Origin: Anseranas semipalmata
Lineage: Eukaryota; Chordata; Aves; Anseriformes; Anseranatidae
Length of the DNA: 64,000 nt
NCBI GenBank assembly: GCA_013399115.1
Contig: VXAA01004003.1
Span: 249,716 to 313,715, forward strand
Direction of reading: 5' to 3'
Part shown: in pieces, positions 36,201-46,598 of the stretch
Position numbering within the stretch: the stretch's first letter is position 1
How the letters are laid out: every line of letters starts with the position of its first letter
Made by a program: the position numbers and the translations under genes
Notes under the pieces: model-generated
Told to the model about the DNA's origin: nothing
Seen by the model: only the letters and a program-made list of their open reading frames with translations
Databases searched by the model: none

Positions 36201-39200
36201 GTGATGGAGGCAGGAAGAGAAGGTGAGCAGCCTCAGGGGTCGTGGCCTGCAGAGGAGCGGAGAGCCTGGGCACAGGGCTGCCTGGACGGGCAGGGCTGGA
36301 AACTGCAAGCCAGGAAATGCAGCTGTGTTTTCCCCCTGCGCTGGGACTCTGTGGATAAAGAAGATTACGCTGTGGAAATATCCTTTTCACTCCATCAGCT
36401 CACCAGCAAAGCTCTGACTGCGTAGGTTAACACCTGCGCTGAAAGGTGGAAATTGGATTTTCTTCTGAAACTCTAGCCAGGAGAGTAAACTTCATTCCCT
36501 GTACACTTCATTTTAAGGGTTCAGAAGCAGGCTTGTCCAAGCTGCTCCACTTCATTTTGAACTGCTGCGGGTATTGCTGGTGGGCGATCCTCCGGCTGCG
36601 CGCCAGCAGCCTGCAGGCACATCATTCCCTCCGTGCAGGTATATCTTGTGATTTTGTTAGGATAAACTGGAATTGTGCAGAAGCTGCTGTTCTGCTGCAA
36701 AATATTTCTTTGTAACTAAGAGGCAACAATGTCTTTTAATGCAAAGGTATACCACCTTTCATTATGAAAAATGTCAGCTTGCACAGAGCAGCATTACCTG
36801 ACATACTTCAACGGCCAGAATTAAGCAATGCCTCATAAAATGCAGGTGTTTCAAAAGCAATCCTTCAGAAAGAGTTTATTCTGAGGAAGAAAAAAAGTTG
36901 AGAATCAAAGGAGAATTGGGAAAAAGTTGCTGAATGCAGTAGACATGCATGTTCTAGTAGTATTCCGATGGTAAGAAACAGACCTTTGTTCAGTTTATTT
37001 ACTGAGGTACTCAGGAGAAAAAGATAATTTTCTTGCTTTTGTGTTTCTGTGTTTACTGTTAATAAGTTCAGCATAACACAGAATTCTTTCAGCACTGCCA
37101 CTGTGAACAAGCACCCAGAAATCACACATCTTCTTGGCTACACCACGTACGAAATCCAGGTTTCCCTGGGATATTGTTTTCCATGGCAGACACACTGAAA
37201 CAAATCTTTCTGTAAGACCTCTGTGCTTACAGCTTTAACGAACACATTGTTTAAGGACCACTGAAGATCGTCCAGAAAAAAGCCAATAACCATAAAGCCA
37301 CAAAGGTCATAAAGCTAATGAAATAAAATTTTATTATACACCAGGTGAGATTCCTTTTATTCTGTCCTAAACTTTCTCTGCATTAGATGGTTTTCTCAGC
37401 TGAGGCATCTGGCTGTGAAACAAATTCCAGAGGAGATTAGGTGAAACTGAATTTGGCCTTCTGAAGAAAAAACTGCAGTCCCTTGCTTTACTGAAAGCCC
37501 TGCTAGAAGAATGGCATTGCTTGCATCATTCTTCAGTTCAGTCCCACCATGCAATAAAAAAACTCCCTCAACCAAAGCCAATAAATCTATAACCTTTCTC
37601 CCCAGAAGATTTTCTTGCTTTGGAAAGGACCTAGGACTCCATGAAAGCCATCCAGGAATGTGTTTTCAATGTCCCTAGTATGCAGAAGGAGCTCCGATGC
37701 TCTTGTACTGTGTATGAGAATTGGACGTATGCTGATTAAATGGCACCCAGTGTGCTGTGATGCTGCTTCAGCGATCTGTGTGCTGGCTTGTAATCACGGT
37801 GTTGTCACTGTGAGACCTTGGTGACCTCCAGGTGCTTTTCCAAAAAGTGCTGGGATGTGAGATCAGTATGTTGACACAGAGGGGGTCTCTCACCATGACA
37901 GTGATCCGTATGATGAGACGAAGTGTCTAGGCTCCATATCTTCCAGCTGTTTTTTATTTATGTATAAATACATGCATCCCTATGCCCACACATGTGCATG
38001 TTCACTCTCCTGTAGAGAAGCCTTTTAGAAAAATGAAATTGCTATTAAAATGACAGCTTGTTGGACAGCAAAGACAAATTAGTGCTAGTTGCAGAATAAT
38101 TACATTGACAAATTGCTTGAGTTGTATAATGTTAATTTCGATGCAAAGCCCCAGGTCCTCAGTAAAACTGTACTAGTGTGGGGGAAACAGAGAGAAAACC
38201 AGGATACAAAAGTAAGTTTTGGAAATGTAAATTAAGCAATAGTTCAGTGAATGGGGGTAATTAAAGAATGGTGGAGAACAGGACAGCTTTAACTCCTCTT
38301 GGAGCTGCCATGCACATGGGTCGTTCCTTGGACTTCAGTGTATTATTGCAGAATTGGGAATTAAATATATAATTTACAATCCTTTGAAACTAAAGAAACC
38401 ATAAATTTTAACCTCCCTGGCACAGTCTATTTTTTCAAGAATGGTAATGATTAGCAGATCATCCATTTTTTAATTGTAGTTATAACAACAGTTCAGTGGT
38501 ATAGATTCCTTAGATCATTGTATGTGCAAGAGGAAACCAGCACAAATATTCCAGTGAGGTGGTAAAACCATATTGAGTTTTCCCAGACCCCTTGGCATTG
38601 TGAATGCAGAACTTGAAGGTAACTGTGACCTGCAGGACTCTCCACAGAGCCTTTTATTGACTTTATGCTTCACAGATAAACCCACAACACTGCTGAAACT
38701 CGGCTGGTTCAAAGGAAGGCCATGCGAACGCACTGCAGCATTCTGCACTGTTTATGCAGTGAGTTTTTATAAATGTTGTTCCTGGAAAACTTGAAAAACT
38801 TTAGGAGTATAAATAATTTTCCCCCCCAAAGGATATTGAAGTGTAATGCCGTTCTTTAAATTAACAATGAGGTAAATGAAAGTTAGTTTGTTCAAATGAC
38901 TGGCTTTATTTTCTTAGGGATGAGGTGGAACATTTTAAATAATTTGATTCAAGTAAGGGCAAGAAACTTGGTTGTAAGTCTTCACAGCAGGCAAATTAAT
39001 TTCCTCTCCCTTTTGCTCCAGTTCATACAAATGTTCAAATCCACCACCAAGCTGGCAAGTTCATTTCTAAAACAACCTACTGGCTCGGCAGCTAATTGTA
39101 AGTTAAAAATAAGGCGTGGTAGCTGAGTGCTGTTCAAAACCATAAAAGGACTTCATTTTCCTGAGCACTAGTATTTACTTGCAGATTTAAAAAAAGACCC

Positions 39201-40329
39201 TGACCTTGACAATTTATGAAAACTTTCTGTCCTGTATTGCAAATTGTCTTTAACGTTGAAAAGTGAATTTAAAAAATCTTACAGATGACCCTTTCTTTTC
39301 TGAAGAGTGAAAGGAAAACATTTATGTTTCTATAATGAGAGTATTGGAATTAAACATTGTGATATCAGTCTAAGCAGCGTTACTTCAGCTGCTGTACAGT
39401 TGAGTGATTTTACTATAATAGTTTCTCATAATAATGTTTTTTATCTGTAGCACATAGGGGATAGAGAGACTGACAGAGCTGTAATCTTTCTTTCAGAAGC
39501 ATGGTGTTAAGACGAGTAGGGGCCAAGTGAAAATACAATTCTGAAAGGAAGATAAAGCGGCCCCTATATATGACTAAAATAAGACATGTCAGCCTTTCAA
39601 ATGAAAGATATGAGCTCTGAAAATAATGCCATGTATTAAGAAGAGATGTTACATGGAGTCAAATTCAAGTTTATACTACAAGACCTAGAATTTATTTGTT
39701 CATGGCAAAATGCTGCATACAATTGTGTGAGTTCTGTGTAACCCTATGGTTGTTTCTGCTGTTTGTTGTTCGTACGGCGCTGTGTGTGCTGTGTTGAATG
39801 TGTTCATGAAGGCTAGCGCCCTGCCCCAAAAAACTCACCATTTATTAGACCACATAACGAACAAACATGTTCTCCTGGTTTCACAGCTGCCTGCATGTAC
39901 CTGCAAAGCTCCTTCATGCGTATCAGGGCAAACTAAGCCTGGAACAACTTCGGCATGGATGGTGGTTCCCACCGGAGCTGCCAGTGCCTCATCAAGACAC
40001 ACTGGAATAAGTGCTTTCTTCCATTTCCCTTCCCAAACTCCAGAGCTGTCTTTTCTGTGGCCTTTAAACGTTTTATGGTCATTGTGCCTTTCAGCCAAAT
40101 GGTTGCCCAGCCAGGCTGTGTGGTTGCAGTGAATGGAAGGAAAATACTCTGGTGTCTCTGAACTATAGTCAGATCCACCACTGGAACCACACAGGCCATC
40201 ACAATTTTAACAATGCAATGAGATTTTATACTGCAGTACATTACCACCAGGTTTCACGATACCATCTATAATTTTACGTCACACCAACAAATCACATCAA
40301 AGCAGAGTGCTAGAGCATTTCATCTTTTC
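30231..40329. other. Intergenic, no gene seen
   Basis: About 10 kb of mostly AT-rich sequence upstream of the second CpG island. No splice-bounded coding segment and no recognised transposable element were found. A 14-base perfect palindrome with poly(A) signals on both strands is at 37322-37335. Short poly(A) and poly(C) runs occur (30951-30961, 38820-38827). Confidence 0.5.
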
Positions 40330-41017
40330 CATGTCCATACGTGCGACCGCGTGTTGTGCCACAAGGGAAAACAATCTCAGGAAATGACGCTGGCCGATGG
40401 TTTACAATCCACGGAGAGGCGGCTACGGCCGAGCGATGCACGTGGGGGCTGTACGTGCAGCTTATGGCACTAGGTGAAGGGATCCTCCTGCCGCTTAGCC
40501 GGGCGGCCAACCCCTCCGGACAAAGACACGGCGGGGTGCGAGGCTGGTGGCGAGGACGGGAGGTCTGGGCCGTGAGGCGCTGCGATGGGCAACAGCCGCT
40601 GTGGTGGTTTGGGTTGGCCAAACCCTGCCGGCGCTTCGCTGGCCTCGCCACCCGGCTGGGGCAGGGGCCTGCGGGGAGCAGGGCCCTCTGCCACCAGCCC
40701 GTGGTGCGTAACCTCCATTTTGAGCCTTCCCCGAGGGGGCTTGGAGCCTCCCCGCGCCCCCCGCCCACAGCCCGTGCCCATCGGGGGTCAAACGCGGCTG
40801 CCCCGCGGCTCTTTATTGAGGGGACGTGGTCGGTGGCGCCGTTCAACTCCGGCTCTGTGGTGCTTGTGCGAACGTGGGGGAGCAGGAGGCGGCCGCCATT
40901 CCCCGCGGCGAGTCCGGGGCCTCGGCTCCGCTCGCCTGAGGGGATCGCAGCCCCTCGCGCCTCGGCCCCTGCGGGAGCCACCGGCAGCTGCGTCCCCTTT
41001 AAGGCGCGGGGGCGCGC

Positions 41018-41027
41018 GTCACGTGAC
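41018..41027. promoter_or_regulatory. Palindromic E-box GTCACGTGAC
   Basis: A perfect 10-base palindrome in the promoter CpG island. It is the preferred site of USF and MiT/TFE bHLH-zip factors and equals the core of the lysosomal CLEAR motif. Which factor binds cannot be told from sequence. Confidence 0.55.
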
Positions 41028-41034
41028 GCTCGCC

Positions 41035-41056
41035 GGCTTCTGGGCGGCGGTGTAGT
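41035..41056 (-). promoter_or_regulatory. ZNF143-like site (weak)
   Basis: On the minus strand the segment reads ACTACACCGCCGCCCAGAAG. It has both halves of the ACTACA-nnn-CCCAGAAnGC ZNF143/Staf site but with three extra bases between them, so it is weaker than the next two. Confidence 0.3.
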
Positions 41057-41108
41057 CCCTTGACCGGGGTGGCAACGTCGGCCGGCGGGGCTAACGGCGG
41101 CGGGAGGG

Positions 41109-41128
41109 ACTACCGCTCCCAGCGAGCC
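41109..41128 (+). promoter_or_regulatory. ZNF143-like site
   Basis: ACTACCGCTCCCAGCGAGCC resembles the ACTACAATTCCCAGAATGC consensus of ZNF143/Staf with correct spacing between the ACTAC and CCCAG parts. Confidence 0.45.
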
Positions 41129-41177
41129 CCGCGGCGGCGGGTGACATCAACGGCCGCGCCCAGCCGGGGCTCGCGGT

Positions 41178-41196
41178 GCACGCCGGGAGCGGTAGT
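41178..41196 (-). promoter_or_regulatory. ZNF143-like site
   Basis: The minus strand reads ACTACCGCTCCCGGCGTGC, again with ZNF143 spacing. It is the mirror partner of the site at 41109-41128 and ends just before the assembly gap. Confidence 0.45.
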
Positions 41197-41205
41197 CCCC
41201 CACCC

Positions 41206-41850
41206 NNNNNNNNNNNNNNNNNNNNNNNNNNNNNNNNNNNNNNNNNNNNNNNNNNNNNNNNNNNNNNNNNNNNNNNNNNNNNNNNNNNNNNNNNNNNNNN
41301 NNNNNNNNNNNNNNNNNNNNNNNNNNNNNNNNNNNNNNNNNNNNNNNNNNNNNNNNNNNNNNNNNNNNNNNNNNNNNNNNNNNNNNNNNNNNNNNNNNNN
41401 NNNNNNNNNNNNNNNNNNNNNNNNNNNNNNNNNNNNNNNNNNNNNNNNNNNNNNNNNNNNNNNNNNNNNNNNNNNNNNNNNNNNNNNNNNNNNNNNNNNN
41501 NNNNNNNNNNNNNNNNNNNNNNNNNNNNNNNNNNNNNNNNNNNNNNNNNNNNNNNNNNNNNNNNNNNNNNNNNNNNNNNNNNNNNNNNNNNNNNNNNNNN
41601 NNNNNNNNNNNNNNNNNNNNNNNNNNNNNNNNNNNNNNNNNNNNNNNNNNNNNNNNNNNNNNNNNNNNNNNNNNNNNNNNNNNNNNNNNNNNNNNNNNNN
41701 NNNNNNNNNNNNNNNNNNNNNNNNNNNNNNNNNNNNNNNNNNNNNNNNNNNNNNNNNNNNNNNNNNNNNNNNNNNNNNNNNNNNNNNNNNNNNNNNNNNN
41801 NNNNNNNNNNNNNNNNNNNNNNNNNNNNNNNNNNNNNNNNNNNNNNNNNN
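41206..41850. other. Assembly gap (645 N)
   Basis: An unbroken run of N inside the CpG island. GC-rich sequence is often lost in short-read avian assemblies. The true first exon and transcription start of the downstream gene may lie in it. Confidence 0.99.
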
Positions 41851-42129
41851 GGGAGGGAGCGGGCGTCGGTCCCCGGGGGCCGCGGCGGGGCTGGGAGGCG
41901 GCCCCGGCTCCCCACCCTTTGTGGGGGAAGGGCGGCGCGGGGCTGCTGCCGAACCCCCCACGGGAGCCCCCCTGTGCGGGGGTCTTCGCCTCAGGCCCCT
42001 CCTTAATGGAGGAGCTGCAAGGAACGGGCGGCCAGGCCTCGGAAAAGCGCAGATCTCCACGGAGGAGGGAGAGCCACGGACGTGTACCAGAGCCCTGTCT
42101 GCAGCAGGCAACTTGGTGAAGCATAGGAG
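41851..42129 (+). other. Possible first exon of downstream gene
   Basis: This is GC-rich sequence after the gap, ending at a moderate donor (GGAG followed by GTACCT at 42130). After this point composition becomes AT-rich and intronic. No start codon in a protein-like context is certain, so it may be 5' UTR. The 5' end is unknown because of the gap. Confidence 0.3.
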
Positions 42130-44185
42130 GTACCTGGNTGGCTTGCGCTCTGGCGCCTCAGAATAATTTAGATCTGTGCCATTATTTTCTAAGATGGTGA
42201 AATTTATTGGAAGCAGATTGGGTGGTTAGGTTGGTCTTTTTTTTTTTTTTTTTTCCAAGAAATTGCTGAAGGATTAAACCTTCAGGAAGGTGTCCTGCAG
42301 GCTCAAGTGACAAAAGAGTAAATAAGCGTACGCTCTTTTCTCTCGTAAAGGTTACCTCACTTTTTATCTACGCAAAGGTTGCATTTAGGTATCATATCTA
42401 CGAAAGGATTTCCTGCTGACAGCATCTTCAGACTTCCATGTGTGTCATACAGCCTCCTCTGTTTCCTCTCTTGCTCTCACAAACTTGTACATGGGAGGGG
42501 GAAATAGAAGAAATGGCTGTTGTGTTATGGAGTGGTTAAAATACCATGATGTAATGAATGCTTTTTTTGCTGTCTGTGTAATTTTGTGCCCATTTGTTTT
42601 GCTGGTCAGCGAGCAATTTGGTATTTGTAGATTAACTTGTTTTTTCTTTAACGCTTGTCTTTTTGCACTATCATGTTTAGTTACCTGAAGCCCACAGTGG
42701 TTTAGAGTAACCATTGTTGTTTGTGTGTTCTAATCTGACACTTATTTCAGGTGTAACTTCTGTTTGGGACAGTGCTGCTGGTATGACTTAGACACAGAGA
42801 AGAATGATGTACACAATAGTGAAGAGATGTGGAAGTTATTTGTAACTTTGCAAATCAACACTAAACTCTATTCTGGTTAAACCTCTTGCAGGAAGATACA
42901 TCTTGATTTGTTTTAGATCTTAGATTGCAAGTTCTTCCAGGCACAAGTTCCTAGGCATTGTTGGAATAAACATGATAATGCCAAGGGAAATAAAATAAGC
43001 AGTGGAGTGATATGCAGAATGGTGCACTGATGTTATTCAAATAGCAAAGGCTCCACTATCCTTGATATTGTGATCTCTTTGTATCTTGTGGTTAGGTGTA
43101 GTCCAGGACTTTGGTTGTAAAGCAATTGTATTGTATCAGATCTCTTTCTGAAATTCATCTTAAAAGGGCAGCATCACTTCTAGATTTTCTGCTTCCTATT
43201 TCTTCTTCCTTTCAGACTACGTAGTTCTTAATAAAATTTCTTAGTCTTCAGGGGTCTTCACTTGGAGAGTATAAGTTATATCTTCCAAGTTAAATGCAGT
43301 ATTTCAGCACTGAATTTCTGGGAAAGTACTTTGGTATATTACTTGTAGCAATACGTTATTTGTACTCTTTGAAGTACGCACAACATATTGTTTTGAATGC
43401 ACTGGAACTTTGTCTTAGTTGAATTTTCTTTGCTTGTACTGTTAGATGTGTATGCGATTTGTCAAATGTTTTTCTTGTTAGTATGGTACAAGCGATCCTG
43501 AAGACTGATGGACAGACGGGGAATTAAGAAATCTGTCAAATAGATCAATTAGTTAAGCTAGAATAAACCTGTGGCACAGTTCTTATTTAATGAGACAGTA
43601 AACCATAGAAATGGATTATAATAAGGAGAGATAAATCCCAGTGCTCAGTTTCCAAAAGGTAAATGCTTCTACTTACAGGTGCTCCTTTAAAGTTGGCGTT
43701 CCTTCCTCCATACTGGCTTCAGTGACCTTTTCCTTGACATTTTCAATACCTTTCCAATGGTTGTGGCACACAAAAGCTGCCACTACTTAACAATATTATC
43801 ATTTAACTTATTCAAAGATGAAATCTTAAAGCATCCTTAAATGACTACTACTTACTTGAAAATGTGAGATCCTTAATGGCTAATAATTTGCTAGTTAAGG
43901 GTACACGGTCAAAACAAGACTGTGTTCTGTGAGCAAAAGACTAGCATATGTTGCTTCTGGATGAAGTTGAGAAAGAAAACTGTGTATTTTACGTGACTGA
44001 TCACTTCTAAATTAGGTGCAATATTTACTTTGGCTGGATGGAGAGTAAGCAACACACTAATAGCTGTAAAGCAGTAACCAGACTTGCTTTACTTTCATCT
44101 TACGCAGAATATTGTAAAGTTCTTGTTAGTGGGTAAGAGAAATCAGCAGCCAATTCACTGCTGGACAAATGTCTTTGAAAATGTA

Positions 44186-44189
<4 letters not shown>

Positions 44190-44217
<28 letters not shown>
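44190..44217. repeat. (AT)n microsatellite
   Basis: About 14 uninterrupted AT units, followed by a degenerate AT/TAC-rich extension to about 44250. Confidence 0.95.
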
Positions 44218-46215
44218 AGCAAATATATATGTATACATACACATAAAATATTAAAAAAAAAGACAAAATTTCATACTTGCTGCAGTGTTTTCTAGTTGTT
44301 AGCATGCTTTCTGGTTCCAGCTTTCATCACTTCCCTGGTATTAGGGCATCCATTCTGGATGTTGTGGGCACATTCTTCTGTTAAAGTTTTATTAAATACT
44401 TCTTCCAAAACTTGTCTAGAATACAGACTGAAATAAGAGGTTTAAGACATGAACCTGTGTGTGTTCTGCATTCTTGTCTTCCAATAATTGTTCAGAATGA
44501 GGTATACTTGCAGTAAGTTTTATGAAACGGGTTGAACAGAGTTATAAAATGGCTTTATTTATGGTTGAAACTAAAAGCACATGTGCCAGTATTGAAATTC
44601 TAGCTAAGACTGTTACAGCTAACAAATATATTTTAATTGAGGCTTTTATGTGTCTTATCTGGGATATTATTTTTAAGACTGTAGGCTAAGTTCTGCATTA
44701 GAGTACTTGCTATGTCTTGTTCTGGGCTGCAAGTGGGCAACTCCTAGTGGAATCTTCCTGGAAGCTATGTTGCCCCATGCACATGCTTTAAAGCATCAGA
44801 ATTCATCCTTTACAGCACTATCAGATGATTAGAATGATAGTGAAATTAAGGATGCTGTGGCAGTGTTTTCAGTGCAAGGGAGTATCTCAGTTTTGGAAAC
44901 CTGTAGCTATGTCTAATTAAACTGGAACTGGAAACAAAGTCATTCATTTTTGTGTGGTGCTACTGCGATGCTTCCCTAGGAGCGGTGTTTCTTCTCCTTA
45001 ATGAACTGATTACAGCGGTGTTATGGAGTGAAGAGTCGAGTATCCTATTAATAACAATTTGTAATGAGAAAATGAAATATTTTGAAAGTTTATGTATATA
45101 TTTAAAGAAATAGACTGTGCTGCCTGTTTTTGGTTTTAATTCAGAAATGCATTGCGTCAGGCCTTCTTAATTTGACCCCTTAACTTTTTGACTGGCGGGT
45201 GGATTATTGGTGCTCTAAGATGCTTTTGGTTATCTGTCAGCGACCGCACGACTCCCAAGTTCTGCCTTAGGAAAACCGGCTGTTACTGAACGTGTTCAGG
45301 TACTTGGGAGCGCGGGGTTGGATGTCAACCCTGACCAGTTGCAGTAGGTTATCGAGGTGAATAATTCAGTAGCCATTTTACAATTCTCTCGCTTCCATTT
45401 CTCAAAGTATTATTTATGTCTGTAAATTGTCGCAATGCATTAAATCTTCTTGCATTTGAGAGCTGTCAATTTTTAGAATTTCCATAAGATATTTCACTGG
45501 ACTATTCTTTTATTTATAAGATAGTTTCTTAAATAGATAGTCTAGTCATAGCAGACCATACATTGCCACCCTGTAGACCAGTTTTTTCACCAGCTTTGTA
45601 GTGCGGTGCCCCAGTTGATTGCATTTTGCTGGTATCTATGCTTGATTTGTTGTTTGAGATTTTCCCTTTTCTCTCTTTGCCCCTCCACGATTCAATGATT
45701 CCAACATTCAAAAGAAGTAGTATATAAAAGATGAGCTTTGTCATGAACTCAGAAGTTCAGCAAATATCTGGCTTTTTGTATTGGCAAATATATTTTGACC
45801 GATTTTTATCAAAGATCAGGTAAACTAGATAATTCTAATAAAATAATACTGTAACCTCAGGTTGAGGAAACAGATATTCTTAAAAACTCACAACACTTTA
45901 TGACCAAGAAGTCTTTTGATAGTCCAGGAGCACATTTATTCCTCTGACTAAATGCAGTTCACTTTTTTTTTTTTTTTTTTAAATGGAGGTGCAGTCCCTG
46001 CCTTGAAGAGCTTATGCTCTGCTTGGTTTTTAACAAAAGGAGATGTAACAGAACAGGATGAAACTATTAGGACTGATTTTAGGTGGTATGGTTGAGTTAA
46101 CTTGCTAATTTAAAAAGGGAATCTATTGTGACTTAAAGTTTGAAGTGTTCTAGTTAGATTCATTTAAAACAAGCTTAATGGTTGCATAACATTCACATTA
46201 ATGGCTCTTTCTTAG

Positions 46216-46439
46216 CATCTTCCCATGATCAGTTAAGGCATTTTTCAGCTAATAGATCTGAGCCCACAGGCACGCCTATTAGTCGTTCGCTCAGCTCTGG
46301 TAATGCTGCTCCTGGGAAGCGTGTGCCTGTGCGTACTCATGACCTTGACGTATTTCCAGTCCCCGATCGCTCCATTTCTCCCCCGCCTCCTGCACCTGCT
46401 GTATCATGGTCAATTGATAACGAGAATAATCGGTTGTGA
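46216..46439 (+). CDS. Unassigned exon-like segment (terminal exon or retrocopy)
   Basis: A clear acceptor (GGCTCTTTCTTAG) ends at 46215. It is followed by an open frame of 73 full codons to TGA at 46437-46439 (entering with two bases of a split codon). Eleven CpGs are kept in 224 bases, unlike the CpG-poor surroundings. The encoded segment is Ser/Pro-rich, running from SSHDQLRHFSANR through VPVRTHDLDVFPVPDR and SPPPPAPAVSW to IDNENNRL. About 150 bases later come ATTAAA (46593) and a 12-base A run (46617-46628). I do not recognise the protein. It could be an alternative last exon of the host gene, the 3' end of a retrocopy, or a separate gene piece. No function is claimed. Confidence 0.4.
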
Positions 46440-46592
46440 ATTGTTCAATGAAACATGTGGAAAGTGTGTCCAAAAAATTGCATCTGGTTCAGCAGTGCCT
46501 AATCTGGACTAGCTAAGTAGCCTACTGTGGCTTTGTTATGAAGGCGATGGATTGTTTTTATTGCTGTATTGGTTACAAAATGGTTGAAAGAG

Positions 46593-46598
46593 ATTAAA
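46593..46598 (+). terminator. Poly(A) signal variant ATTAAA
   Basis: ATTAAA lies 18 bases before a 12-A run (46617-46628) and about 150 bases after the stop codon of the exon-like segment at 46216-46439. The layout is that of a mature mRNA 3' end or of an intronic polyadenylation site. Confidence 0.35.

Larger units (their letters stand above)
41106..41199. repeat. Imperfect inverted repeat in promoter
   Basis: The arms are 41106-41124 (GGGACTACCGCTCCCAGCG) and 41181-41199, whose reverse complement is GGGACTACCGCTCCCGGCG. That is 18 of 19 matching, around a 56-base GC-rich spacer. Both arms coincide with ZNF143-like sites. Confidence 0.8.
40330..42130 (+). promoter_or_regulatory. CpG island and promoter of the downstream gene
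   Basis: About 1.8 kb of very GC- and CpG-rich sequence, interrupted by an assembly gap at 41206-41850. It is flanked by AT-rich sequence on both sides, and no TATA box is evident. The core at 41018-41200 holds a palindromic E-box and ZNF143-like sites, which are typical of strong, often bidirectional, housekeeping promoters. By synteny with mammals the + strand gene would be FAM193A. Long open frames across it are a composition artefact. Confidence 0.8.

Noticed and set aside
40310..42166. Long open frames on both strands across the second CpG island, some spanning the N run
   Set aside because: They arise from GC-rich composition with few stop codons and from translating N. They overlap in several frames on both strands and show no protein family.
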